DNA of 64,000 nt from Ancistrus triradiatus (Eukaryota; Chordata; Actinopteri; Siluriformes; Loricariidae), in contig JAJAGP010000174.1 in the NCBI GenBank assembly GCA_025084515.1, positions 578,475-642,474 of the forward strand. Reading direction: 5' to 3'. The position numbers and the translations under genes are program-made. Positions 23,151 through 34,739 of this stretch are shown piece after piece. The notes under the pieces are model-generated. The model was not told where the DNA came from. It did not search any database and worked only from the letters and a program-made list of their open reading frames with translations. Numbering within the stretch: the first letter of the stretch is position 1; each line of letters starts with the position of its first letter.

Positions 23151-23768
23151 CACATTCACTTATCACACATAATATTTTCAGATATAAATAAAACTTCACA
23201 TTAACATTAAGGCTTTTGGCGCTCTTAGAAATGTATACAACAGGCTGGGCTATGGGCTGCACTCCATCAGGTTCTCTATCAAATATCCCTCAAGCAATGC
23301 AACAAGAAACAACACAAAACCAAGCTAGGCTTGATATGAACCTCTACATAGGCTTGGGATATGATGAGGCAGTTTACTGAGAACAATGAAACAGAAACAC
23401 TTTGCTTTGCCACATTAACACATTCATTGAACGTATAACATCCTAAAGACATTTAATACTTTTGCCATTTACACCAGATCAATATTAAATCGGATCACAA
23501 TATAATGCTGGCCATGCGTTTTGGCTGTAATTAGATTTTGGCCCAACCATATTTTAACAAAAAGAAAAAAGATGGAGTTAGTGAAATGTAAGCTAATAGT
23601 CTGCAGCATTGTAGGGCCACTAAAATTGCCATCCATATCATGTGGCGATTTTTTTTTTTTTTTTGTCGTACATTGTAGCAAAGGCACCAAAGCCAGAAGC
23701 CATGCTGTCTATCACGCACCACTGTCAAGATCATACTGTACATGCTCTCGCTCATACACACGTGCACG

Positions 23769-23771
<3 letters not shown>

Positions 23772-23809
<38 letters not shown>
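23772..23809. repeat. (CA)n microsatellite
   Basis: About 19 CA units preceded by a CGCACGCACG decay. Confidence 0.95.
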
Positions 23810-23810
<1 letters not shown>

Positions 23811-25204
23811 AGATAAAGCCTGGAAGATAATACCAAATTGTCACAGGGTTAATTCCATGCCTGGAAAAAATTAGCTAGTTATTGAATCATTGGTCAAATA
23901 AGACCTGATTTCCATTTTTATGGGATACATAAAAAATATAAACCACAAACAGCAATTTATAAAGTGAAAAACTTCATCAATTTGCCATAATGGATAAGGG
24001 ATATTTCAGTACTTAAGTGCTGCAAATACTAATACTTATCTCTGGCTTAAGGATTAAAGCATATCAAGCCATGGATCTTTAGAAATATCTGGCTGCATCC
24101 TGGTCCCTGGACAATATACTTTCCTGACTTTTGTCTCCATGCTTCACTTCCTCTCTCATTCTTTTGACTTTTTAAAGACGTGAATTAAACACTCATGGTT
24201 TTACTTATGCTAATGATGTAGTGATTAATTAATGGTCAGAAGTAAAATAGATATCAGGAAATGCAGCAATACTGCTCTGGGGTCCATAAGGCATGTAGGC
24301 AAGTGTTGTACTACTATATAAAAACACTGGACTTCAACAGAGGACATTCTGAAGCTGTATTCGGCTTTTCACTATTTTTTTCTTTCAATTACAAATTAAT
24401 AACTGTTGTTGACTTCACCTGACTGTAAACTACTTTTGTTTTTTTTTTACACACTCACATTTCTCCAACTTCTACATTAATACACAATATTACAAACAAA
24501 TTGGTCAATACCAAGACAGAAATCATAGATCTAAGTCCAACCATGCCTAGAAATGATCAAATAGCATGCTAGTTTAACAACACGTTTCAAAATGCCATCG
24601 GAGCATGCGCTTACTTTATTCCCTAAAGGGATGAGGGAAGCATTTTTCCATTCAGCTTGTAGGCTGTGCAATCATGTCGAATAGGCTTTGGGAGCTAGAA
24701 CAAATGACTAATGCGGTGGAAGTATCAAAAATGTCTCGTGTACATCCAGACTCCGCATGAAAGATTCTGGATTACACGCGACATGCAGATGTGGATTTCA
24801 CGTGCGTGTACTCATACATTAGGCACATCGTGCATGTAGATGGGATAGGTTGTTTTGAGATTTAGAGAGCAAGTCACCAGAAAATGATGAAGAGAGTGCT
24901 AAAGCTATGTGTCAAACATTTTTAGTCATAATCACTGGCTCTTCAATCACAAAACAAGGAAATGATTTTGGTTAGAAACGTTACTTAGAGATCTGAACAC
25001 ACACACACACACACTCTCTCTCAAATGAGGGAAGTAATGAGGGGCTCGTGCTGACCAGTGAGTAGCCTATCGTTCCCTGATTCCACCATTAGGATCACAC
25101 AGCCTGTGTATTAACATGTTCACTTACATCCCAGGGCCAACAAAATAAAACTATTCTTTCTTAGTTTGTCATTACAAAAATAAAGTATAACATTCAGGAC
25201 TTTG

Positions 25205-25638
25205 ATTGTCTTTTTTAAATCTATTTATTTTTCTGCATACGATGAATTCGAAAAAGATATCAATATATCAAGCGCATAACGTTCAAGGTGCACATTTGTC
25301 ATAGGTGTATATATGTCATACTTTCCTGTTTTGATTTTTTTTTTGTTTGTTTGTTCGTTTCGTTTTTTTAACATATAAGGCTATATACATTCAACTGAAT
25401 GACTGGTCCACAGAGTAGAACTGTGCGGTCTGAAGTAGGGTTTGTACAAAAAAGGAACAAAAAAATCAGTGTTCTTACTAAAATATTTTAATGGCTTAAC
25501 TTCGTACATAAAATACATGTTTAAAATAACACAAGTGAGATCCACTGACTGCTCAGTTTAGGTTAGAATGATTTTTGACCGAGGACTGAATGGACACAGG
25601 TGAGGGCAGTTGTCTCTTGCTTTCTTTCTCTCTTTTCG
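25205..25638 (-). other. adcyap1: adcyap1 3' untranslated region (proposed)
   Basis: Runs from the stop codon to a canonical AATAAA (minus strand, 25224-25229). Cleavage would be expected 10-25 bases further on, near 25205. AT-rich and containing ATTTA-type elements. The end is inferred; no transcript evidence is available. Confidence 0.5.
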
Positions 25639-27847
25639 CTACAAGTAAGCAAAGCGGCGTCCTTTGTTTCTAAACCTCTGTCTGTACCTTCTTCCCAGCA
25701 CGGCTGCAAGGTATTTCTTCACGGCCATTTGTTTCCGGTAGCGGCTGTAGCTGTCTGTAAAAATGCCGTCCGAGTGGCGCTTGGAAAGTGGCTCCGAATC
25801 CTCCTCCTCCTCCTCCTCTTCCTCACTGAGAACACAGAGGCTCGCGTTAGCCTGTAGCTGCTAGCGAGCTAACAGGTTTCAATCTAATAAAACGCTCCAA
25901 GAGAGGCGGCGAATTGCCACATTGTAGATAGTGTGCCTTGTAATTAATAAGATACAAACGAATTCGCTTAAAATTGCCGCCAGAAAAGTAAAATCTCTAT
26001 GACTGAATCGAATTCTTATCTTGGTAAAGGTCGATTTATGGCGCTGCACTGCAGGCTAATAAAATGCGCTCGAGAATCAACAGTTCGTAGCGTCTATTTC
26101 CAAAGTTTTTTTTTATAGTTCATTTGACTATCTGATTATTTTGCCCACTCAAGTGAGCCCAAAATACAAAATGCATCAGATATCTGGGAATAAGGAGGGA
26201 AAAAACAGAAAGGGGGTAAGACGAAACATTCAGCGCCATTGAAAAGACAGGGGAGGGCAAATTAAAAAATGACGGCAGGTAAACGCTTAAAATGAAATGC
26301 CCTTACCCTACACGAACTGCTGTCAGAGAATGCAGATATTTTCGGGCTGATAACTGAACCAGGATGTCCCTCAAGGCTCTATCTAACAATCCGTCTGCAT
26401 GCTTTTCCGTTCTGAGGTAAAACGCCAAACACACACATTTAGGGTCAGCAGAAAAGAAAGCACCAAAAGTATACGTTCCGTTTATGGTTCAGCGCTAGGC
26501 TTGCGGGGGTGTCTGCGTATAGCCAAACACTACAGTCAGCTTCGTTTGTTCAGTCAACCAATCGATGCGTCTGCCTCGCAAATCTGTCTGTCTGTCACCT
26601 TTTAGTTACGTTGTCGTCTTAATACAAAGAAAAAGAAAACCAAAAGAACAAAAACAGCCAGGCATAAACGGAACAATAACTAAACGTCACGAAAGCGGTG
26701 TGTATAATAGTTTGGGGTGTGTGTTGTTCACCTTCTCTCTGGTGGGTAGTACAGGGTATAGGCGTCCTCCGGGAGAGCCGGAGCGCTGCGCGCGCTCATT
26801 GTCTCTGGCTCATAGGAGAGCTCAGTCAGCGAGTTCCCCTCATCCCCAAACACATCGCTGTCTAACCTGAAATCAAGACAGAGCATTTATTATGCGCCTT
26901 CGTTATACGTGATTCCACATTTACTTAACCCGATTAATTGGTGCGCCATTATGGGTGGAAAAAATACAGTTTTTTTAGTATTCAGTAGCCTACATATGTG
27001 CTGTTATTTTCTTTACGCCTGCAATTTATTTGCTTTAGTGCCAATGTTTAAACGTGATTTAATGTCACATTTTAAGAGCGAGAGAACGAAAAAAATGGCA
27101 GACTGCGCGATTGTTTTCAGTGCGTACAAGCTACGGACGATTTTCACTACTTCGTTGCAACCATTAAAACCCAAGTGCTTTTCTGCACGAAGAATAAAAC
27201 GCAACTGTAGTTCGCTGCAGCCACTACAATGCAACTGAACCGACATCCGGCTGGAATGCTTTAGTCAAGCGTGATGTGCGCTCGAATGCGCAAACTACGC
27301 AGATCTGATCCCAAGTAATGCGTTCTCTCTGATTCCTGCAGGTTAGAGTCACGCTAGCTTGCTATTCGTTTAGTGATCGTGTTTGCACTGTGACGCCATT
27401 TGGTCGTCATTCTTGGCTCATTCTAATTTTCGTACACGCGCGTCCTCTTAGAAATATATCCCAATTGCTTACCCACCCGGAATCCCACGCTGTAAAAAAT
27501 ATGAATAGCCAAACCAATTACTTGCGTGCATTTTATGATACGAAATCTTATTAAATCGTATCGATTTCTTTGTGCGTTTTTATTTCTAAACCAACATAGT
27601 AGAGGCTTTAGAATGAGAATGATGAGTATCTAAATTTGAAGCCACCATGCAGTGAAAAATCTTTTGTTCTTCTTTAAGCAAACGTGTACAGTTGTCCATG
27701 ATTGTCTATAACGCATAAATTAACAAAAGGAGTGGGTACCTACCTCATGTTGGGGAAGCCCATGCCGATGGGCGTGCAGTGGGCGCTGAAGCGCATTAAG
27801 ATCCCGTAGATGAGCAGAGCCAAAGTCGCTCTACTAGATTTGGCCAT
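25639..27847 (-). CDS. adcyap1: adcyap1: PACAP / PACAP-related peptide precursor
   Basis: Spliced on the minus strand. Coding exons are 27847-27744, 26866-26732, 26411-26307 and 25825-25639, with AG/GT at every junction and consistent phase, giving 176 residues. Residues 1-22 form a signal peptide (MAKSSRATLALLIYGILMRF). Residues 36-80 are the cryptic peptide. H84-G115 is the PACAP-related (GHRH-like) peptide, starting HADGLLDRALRDILVQ. E116-E123 is a run of eight Glu. K130-R131 is the cleavage site, H132-K169 is PACAP-38 (HSDGIFTDSYSRYRKQ...), and it is followed by the GRR amidation signal 170-172. Leu158 plus Gly159-Arg-Arg also allows PACAP-27 amide. PACAP is a secreted neuropeptide acting through class B receptors (PAC1, VPAC) that raise cAMP. 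The PRP exon is 105 nt, so skipping it keeps the frame; such skipping is known in fish. The gene looks intact. Recognition is very secure. Confidence 0.97.
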
Positions 27848-28405
27848 GCTGTAAAGGGAACGCGTAGAAAGTTATATCACTTAAACCTTTCAATTCAACA
27901 CTACATGTAACGTGCTATAATAACCGGATAAATGTATTGATCCAACTTTTACTACCTCTTTAAAAATCACACACACACACTCGCACAACTTCTGCTCTGA
28001 TGCGTCCTAAAATTTCCAGACGGGGTTTTTCTTTCTAATTCTCTAAAATCCGTGGGTTTACAAAAAAAAAGTTTAAGATGTGCCGTTGCATGCAGCAAAC
28101 ACAATCCTCCTCCTGGCAGGCAATACAATGGATAATATATTTTTTAAATCCGGGAATGGATTCCTTATGTGGACGCAAGTCATCCAAAACAAGCAGCCAA
28201 AGACGGTCACGTACCTACGGCAGGTTGGACAGGGAACGAGGCTGAGGAGCTCTTCGGGTGCGGCTGCTGACAGTGTGTGCGTGCGTGTGCGTGTGCGTGT
28301 GCGTGTGTGTGTGAATGAGAGAGAGAGAAAGTGAGAGAGGAGGGGGTAATTTTCTCTCGGCACCTCTTCCCTGAAGCGTCACCGCAGTTTTTCTAGGGTC
28401 TCCTT
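27848..28405 (-). other. adcyap1: adcyap1 5' end: noncoding exon 1 and intron 1 (proposed)
   Basis: Exon 2 starts one base before the ATG, after TTTACAG (acceptor at 27849-27850). A plausible donor, GTAG|GTACGT on the minus strand, ends exon 1 at 28215. The exon would start near 28400, about 30 bp below the TATA box. It contains a GT/GC dinucleotide-rich stretch (28276-28313). Inferred from splice-like motifs only. Confidence 0.55.
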
Positions 28406-28429
28406 CTGATCAGCCAGTCCTTTCTGACT

Positions 28430-28437
28430 TTTATATA
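28430..28437 (-). promoter_or_regulatory. TATA box of adcyap1 (proposed)
   Basis: TATATAAA on the minus strand, about 215 bp upstream of the proposed exon 1 donor, with no other good TATA near. It would set transcription start near 28400-28405. Confidence 0.55.
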
Positions 28438-28609
28438 ATAACACAAAAAAGCAAACAAAACCAAATCAGCCAGATTCGTCGTGCGCTGCCTCTGTCGTCC
28501 TCCACATCTCTTTTTGTTCAATTTTCTCCCCCCTCCGATTGCCTCGGATTTTTATCCATGAATGGCGACTCATGCCCTTTTTTCAATAACTCTCATTAAG
28601 TATGCCGCA

Positions 28610-28617
28610 GACGTCAC
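28610..28617 (-). promoter_or_regulatory. CRE-like site upstream of adcyap1
   Basis: Minus strand GGTGACGTCT, seven of eight bases of the cAMP-response element TGACGTCA, about 210 bp upstream of the proposed start. A weaker TGACGC lies at 28376-28381, in the proposed exon 1. cAMP/CREB control of PACAP genes is known in vertebrates; its use here is inferred. Confidence 0.4.
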
Positions 28618-29187
28618 CAGCCCCATCCTCCCGGAATATAACTATGTAATCGACAGATAAGTCATTCCGGCACGACTCATATGAAACTTTTTCCCCCTTT
28701 TAAGAGATTAGACAAATTGTGGCTTTTTTCCGGCAAGTTCATTTGGTGATGGGATCGCATCAGCCTGGGAAGTTACAAGGTTTCAGAGCTCATAAGTCAT
28801 TACGTAGCCTACAGACAATTATTTATAGATAGCACATTCACCTAAGGACTTAATGGATGTTAAGGTCCAATAAAAAGGGCAGAGAGCTGTCCACTCTTGG
28901 GGTGCTGACGTTTTTACAATACATATGTACTACTTTTACCCTGAATCTTACGAATATCTGTCAACGTAAATAGTACAGCCAAACTGAAGTAGAAATAATT
29001 CTTAAGACAATTACAAAGGCTGTGTGTTTCAATACAGAAGAAACCATTTTTGGTTATTCGTATATGTCAATGACTTAGGGTATTGCATAAGCTTAGGGTG
29101 GTTTATATTGCAACAGCATGTGCTTTATTATTATTTCTTTCGATAAAGTGGCTATAAGGAAACATGGACAGACGAATAGGGAACCAA

Positions 29188-29247
29188 TAGTAATAATAAT
29201 AATGATGATAATAATAATAATAATAATGACAATAATAATTATTATTA

Positions 29248-29288
<41 letters not shown>
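29188..29288. repeat. (TAA)n/(TTA)n inverted microsatellite
   Basis: A run of TAA units (with GATGAT and GACAAT interruptions) is followed by a run of TTA units, centred near 29239. The two arms are complementary over about 45 bp, so it can form a long hairpin or cruciform, about 0.8 kb upstream of adcyap1. Confidence 0.9.
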
Positions 29289-29289
<1 letters not shown>

Positions 29290-29656
29290 TGTCAGTCAAG
29301 TTGACATCTCGCTAGATATGACGTAGAGTGACGTTAAACCCACTTATTCTGTGTGCTCTGTGCGATTAACCTGCAGCATGAATTTCCAATGTACTTTTCT
29401 CAGTGTCGGGGTTATTTCTCACGTACTGTGACTCATTTAAAACGCTTCAAGAGCGCCATCCAGCGGCAAAGAGTCAAGTTAATCTCCAAACCTTACAGTG
29501 CCATAAATAAAACAGGAACAGCGTGACGGGTGGTATATTTAGGAACATCCGATGTACATTTGTAAAAATATTCAAGATGGAGTTAGCCATATGCGGTTCT
29601 GCTACGTCATGGCTATACATATCAAATAAGGGACGTTTATAAACGAAATGAAGCTA

Positions 29657-29825
29657 TTAATATGTTGAAAGGCGGCCTCCCAAGGCATACACTATATTAC
29701 ATCCAAAAACATTAATATGGAGCTTGACCCCCTTTGCTGCTACGATAGCCCTTACTCTTCTGAGAAAACTTTCTAGTAGATTTTGGAACATGACTTTTGG
29801 ATATCTGACTATATGCCCATATGCT
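29657..29825 (-). mobile_element. Tc1/mariner C-terminal fragment
   Basis: The minus strand encodes NLLESFLRRVRAIVAAKG and then LHINVFG, the typical C-terminus of a teleost Tc1/mariner transposase. Only this end remains. A related remnant is at 35875-36060. Confidence 0.75.
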
Positions 29826-32279
29826 CCGTATATACATTTCTGCATAAATATGACCTAAAACATAATCAGATCCTAAAAGTAGATAAAGAGAACCCAGTTA
29901 AACAAATGAGTCAAAAATATGCATTCAGAAAAATGTTAAATATTACATATTCTTGAGTGGCAAAAGTATGTGAACCTCTATAATTAGCAGTTAATTTGAA
30001 GGTGAAATTAGAGTCGGGGGTTTTCAATCAATGGGATGACAATCAGATGTGAGTGGGCACCAGTGTTAATTTCGTTGACAAATGATTTTCGTCATAGTTT
30101 TCATCAACGACCCTTGTTTCTAACGGAAACGAGACGATTACTAAATTAACCTGAATGAAAAACGACAAAACTAGGACGAAATGAATTGACACTTTTGTCA
30201 ACGAATAACAACGAAACGAACATGTTTGGCAGAGACGACATCCAATCAGATCTGATTTAGTTTTGTTGAAAGGCGGGACAAGTTGGGTAGCGATCCAATC
30301 AGTAATGTGGTAAGACGCAGACATTTGATCTAACTCTGGGAAGACCGTACAAGTAGGCTCTGTACTGTTTCTCATGAAACCAACTCGACAGTGTTAACAC
30401 CTGCGGGAAAGAGGAGAGTCGATATATGGGGACATTTGTCATTTGACATCAAGGAAAACAAGACTCTCTGTAAACCGTGTGTGCCCACTATCTCCGGTAG
30501 AAAATACGACAAAGTTGAAACGACATCTGCAGGCATGTCATCCTAAAACTGCTGTCAAGCTATCCGCAACTAAATGTCGGAGCTCCTATTTTAACGGTAT
30601 TACGGTAGTACGTTGCAAACGCACTCTTTAAGTTCGTTATGTTCAAGCTAATATTTACTTTGTTTAAAAAGTGTTCATACTATCTTAAAAGATTATTCGG
30701 ATAACATACCAACTCCGTTTTATACTGTAATTATGAATACATTCATATCGAGTTGCACATATATCTGACCTTATATGTTTAATAAAGCTCCTAATATATA
30801 ATTTATTCCAACCTGATACTATTCTACAATATCCCATGAGTGTCCACACCGAGTTTGAAGCAGATCTTTTGTTGGAAATTTTAAGTTATAACAACTTTAA
30901 TGTATAATGTTATTATCAATGCATGCATGTAGATGTTTCATTTTAAATATTTCAAGGGAAATGTTAAACAATTACGTATTACAAGCTTTACTTTTTTTTG
31001 GTCAACTGAATCTACTGTAGATTTAGTCGACTATAATCTTATTATAATTAGTCGACTAAAACAAGACTAAAACTAAAAACAACTCAGATGACTAAATTAT
31101 GACTAAAACTAAATTACGTTTTACTCAAAAGACTATGACTAATTTGCTGTCAAAATTGACAATGGTGGGCACCTTGTTTTATTTAAAGAACAGATATCTA
31201 TCAAAGTCTGCTCTAAAGACTTTACCAGGAGTGGTCGACCAACAATAATCACTCCAAAAGCAAGGCGTATAATAGTTGGCAAGGTCACCAAGGACCCCAG
31301 GGTAACTTCTAAGCCACTGCTCTCCAAAAAGAACATTGCTGCTCATCTGCAGTTTGCTAAAGATCACATGGACAAGCCAGAAGGCTATTGTAAGAATGTT
31401 TTGTGGACAGATGAGACCAAAATAGAACTTTTTGGTTTAAAAGAAAAGTGTTATGTTTGGAGAAAGGACAACACTGCATTCCAGCATAAGAACCTTATCC
31501 CATCTGTGAAACATGGTGGTGGTAGTATCATGGTTTGGGCCTGTTTTGCAGCATCTGGGCCAGCAGAATTATATTATTGCATTCAAAAGGAAAATGTCAG
31601 GACATCTGTCCATCTGTTCATCTGTCCATGCATCTGTTCCAGGACAGCTTGCAATCATTGATGGAAAAATGAATTCTGAATTCTATCAGAGAAGTCTAAA
31701 GGAAAATGTCAGGACATCTGTCCATGAACTGAATCTCAAGAGAAGGTGGGTAATGCAGCAAGACAACGACCCTAAGCACACAAGTCGTTCTGCCAAAGAA
31801 TGGTTAAAGAAGAATAAAGTTCATGTTTTGGAATGGCCAAGTCAAAGTCCTGACCTTAATCCAATCAAAATGTTGTGGAAGGACCTGAAGCGAGCAGTTA
31901 ATGTGAGGAAACCCACCAACATCCTAGAGCTGAAGCTGTTCTGTACGAAGGAATGGGCTAAAATTCCTCCAAGCCGGTGTGCAGGACTGATCAACAGTTA
32001 CAGGAAACCTTTAGTTGCAGTTATTGCTGCACAGGGGGGTCACACCAGATACTGAAAGCAAAGGTTCACATACTTTTGCCATTCACTAATATGTAATTTT
32101 GGATCATTTTCCTCAATAAACAAATGACCAAGTATAATATTTTTGTCTCATTTTGTTTTAACTGGGTTCTCTGTATATAACTTTTAGGGACTTGTGTGAA
32201 AATCTGATGATGTTTTTGATTATATTTAGGCAAAAATATAGAAAATTCTAAAGAGTTCACAAACTTTCAAGATCCACTG
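29826..32279 (+). mobile_element. Tc1 element copy E, split by a hAT element
   Basis: Left inverted repeat from TACATTTCTGCATAAATATG (29831) to the leader at 30060, then a 1.1 kb hAT insertion. The element resumes from 31173 to the right repeat, ending at TTTCAAGATCCACTGC. The transposase is readable at 31368-32055. It has the first Asp in LWTDETKIELF and the second in MQQDNDPKHTSR, but the third catalytic residue is Lys (NPIKMLWKDL), not Glu. The C-terminus is VIAAQGGHTRY. A deletion removes part of the DNA-binding domain near 31315. Inactive. Confidence 0.88.
30061..31164 (+). mobile_element. hAT element nested in Tc1 copy E
   Basis: Terminal inverted repeats CAGTGTTAATTTCGTTGAC and its inexact complement GTCAAAATTGACAATG. 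An exact 8-bp target duplication GTGGGCAC stands on both sides (30053-30060 and 31165-31172), the hAT signature. Inside, 30443-30630 encodes a BED zinc-finger remnant (NTTKLKRHLQACHPK) as in hAT transposases. The rest of the transposase is gone. A non-autonomous copy. Confidence 0.9.
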
Positions 32280-34010
32280 CAGATCACAATAAAGGGCTCA
32301 GCTATCAGAAAAGCAATCTTGAGTGTGAAATTAGAATTGAGTTGGCAGTCTTGGAGTGTAAATCGTCCATGGTCTTTCCAATATTATAGGCAAGACAAGG
32401 CAAGTTTATCCAGCACTACTGGTACAATGGGGCATTCAAAGTACGAACTACATTTATGTTATTTTCTATCCTATTATTTGCTGTGCTATTTGCAATTTAA
32501 AATTCTAACCTTATCTTTTGCAAAGATGGCACACAACTCTGCATCACCATTCACAAGGGGACTTTGTTAATAAATGAATAAATAAATAGTTGAATAAAAT
32601 CAGGGATGTTCCTGTGGCACAGTGGTTAGTGGTTAGAGATCCCCAGTTCAGTTCCTGCCCCAGAGTTTACGTGTCTTTGTGGGTCTCTGCGACTCTGCAT
32701 TGGATGAATTGGGTATGAAAATTAATTAATTAAAATAAATAGATCTTTAGATCTAAATCTCCAAGCAATTCATGTAGCAGTTCAAAATGTTTTAATTTAG
32801 TTACAGCTATTGTATTATGTACATTTATTCGTTTCAATAAAGAGGTTGCATTATCTGTCGTAAAGGTTTGCTTTACATTTGTTGTAATGATAAAATGTCA
32901 AATCATAGAATGTTTAGGCACCTTCCTGTCTGTTGCTCAATCAGTTTACGTTTATGTGTCTTTTTTATCAGAAAAAATAGGATTGAACATATTATTATTA
33001 CAGTATATAAAATATTTAATGACTGCTAGTTTATGACTTCTCATGTAATACCCTAATTCTGATTATTGTTTTCTATACAAAAATTACATATGCTTTTTGT
33101 ATTAATTTAGTTTTAACTACAGTAGGCCTATATATTTTTAATTCAGCTGACAGCTTTCTTTCTTTTCTTAATCATCATAATTTTATTATCAATGTTGTTG
33201 TTGATATAGTTATTATTCTATTATTGTTACACACTTTCTAAATGAATATGAACACACACAAGTCTTCATCAGTGCATCGTGAGTCCTTGCCACTTCACAG
33301 GCAAGTTTCTTCCTTTGATGTTAATTATGAAAAGTCGGTTGAGTTTTCTCCAGAAATAATGGGGAAGAATAGAAGGGAGGCGTATGAGAAATGACAGTGG
33401 GGATGAGTCACCCTCACTGTTTCCATCTGTAAGCTCAGGCTAAGAAGTTTGTGCTGCAAATGTGACTGGTGACATCATAACTGTTCAAGCTAAGTAGAGG
33501 TTAAAGAGGACATGTGATACGATCAGGGTATGATACTTCTGACTTCATATCCTTATTCTGGCTCAATAAATAGATTAAATGGCCAATTGCTGCCAGTAGA
33601 TGTCTGGTTAAATCATTGTTGGTTGTGAAAACACTGGAACAGAGTGTGGTTTAACCTGCAAAGGAACACCACTCAGACACTGATGTTACATTATACAATC
33701 ACTGTAGTCCTGCTAATATTACGTAATGTATAATTGTTTTATTAAAAGTTACCCTTAGAAAAGGTCACAAAGACCTTCCTTCATATCTCTGTACTTTTTC
33801 CTAGACTAAAGTGAGATCAAATGGAAAGAAATAAGACACATTTACTTAAGTCTCCTTTTTCTCATGTTTTGAGAATGGTACCCAGCCCTCATATGGACTG
33901 GTGATGGACCGGTGACTCTGCGTATGTGTCGGCGTGTTTGGGGGGGTTGGCTCAACAAAACTGGACAACTGAGGACTTAAAAGATTAAAAACCATAATCT
34001 TGTGTAAACT
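32280..34010. other. no recognisable gene; SINE remnant
   Basis: Anonymous AT-rich DNA. 32605-32745 resembles a degraded tRNA-derived SINE (GTGGCACAGTGGTTAGTGG, AGTTCAGTTCCTGCC, GCATTGGATGAATTGGG). No exons recognised. Confidence 0.5.
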
Positions 34011-34019
34011 GTCTACAGC

Positions 34020-34170
34020 CAACGATGGTTACTTCCAGCGTGGTAATGCATTATGTCACAAAGCAGAAGTAGTCTCATTGTGGTTTCATGAACATGACAA
34101 TGAGTACAATGTTCTTCAGTGTCCTTCCCTGTCTCTGGATCACAGTCCAATAGAACACCCCCTTAAAATG
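34020..34170 (+). mobile_element. Tc1/mariner fragment, second catalytic region
   Basis: TTCCAGCGTGGTAATGCATTATGTCACAAAG and TTTCATGAACATGACAATGAG match the block around the second catalytic Asp (the family form is QQDNAPCHKA). Here the Asp codon is replaced (RGNALCHKA) and the frame continues to SPIEHPL. A short relic. Confidence 0.6.
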
Positions 34171-34199
34171 GGATAAAAATTGTGTGATGTAATCATGTC

Positions 34200-34735
34200 A
34201 ACTTGGAGCAGATTTGCGAAGGAACCATGAAGAGGCTGTTTTGAGAGCAAAAGAAGAGCTTACTCAGTATAAGTTCAGTGCTAATAAAGTGTTTGGAGAG
34301 TATATATAAACATCCCTTATGAAGACTTACTGAAGAGCTCCCAAGAGCACACTGGTCTGTTACTATTCTTACATGGAAGAAGTTTGGAACAGCCAGGATT
34401 CTTGCTAGCGCTGGCTGCCCCACCAAACTAAGTAATAGAGGGAGAAGGATGTTGGTAAGAGAGGTAAGGACCCAATGGTAAATCTGAACTGAGCTCCAAA
34501 GAGCCTGTGTGCAGATGGGAGAAACTTCCAGAAGATCAACCATCATTGTAGAACTGGGCCAATCTTGGCTTTATGGCAGAGTGTTCAATCTATTCATCAG
34601 ACACGAGTATCTTGTTTCTCACAGTCTGAGAGTCCTTTAGGTGCTTTTTTGCAAACTCCAGATGGGCTACTGTGTCTATTACTGAGGAGAGGCTTCTGTC
34701 TGGCCACTCTGCCATAAAGCCCAGAGTGCTAGTGA
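34200..34735 (+). mobile_element. Tc1 fragment with internal inversion
   Basis: 34210-34588 reads plus-strand through the DNA-binding half (CATGGAAGAAGTTTGGAACAG, CTGGCTGCCCCACCAAACTA, AGATGGGAGAAACTTCCAG). 34590-34728 then reads antisense of the next segment (CACAGTCTGAGAGTCCTTTAG, GCAAACTCCAGATGGGC). The joining sequence GGCTTTATGGCAGAGTG at 34572-34588 recurs as its reverse complement at 34709-34725. An internal inversion with a short duplicated arm explains this. Confidence 0.75.
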
Positions 34736-34739
34736 AAAG

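Larger units (their letters stand above)
21709..25200. other. no recognisable gene; several microsatellites
   Basis: Anonymous DNA downstream of adcyap1. It contains (CTCTCC)n at 22627-22665, about 36 TA units at 23077-23148, and (CA)n at 23772-23809. No exon or recognised mobile element. Confidence 0.5.
28440..29650. other. adcyap1 upstream region
   Basis: No gene. It has fewer recognised repeats than the surrounding DNA, apart from the inverted trinucleotide tract. Motifs resembling regulatory sites include a CTATAAATAA (minus, near 28825-28840), and TGACGT twice at 29319 and 29329. Confidence 0.5.

Noticed and set aside
23013..23262. Tyr-Ile repeat frames
   Set aside because: Translations of a long TA microsatellite.
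26399..26605. Plus-strand frame over the adcyap1 exons
   Set aside because: Antisense of a real spliced gene; exon phase and splice sites support the minus strand.
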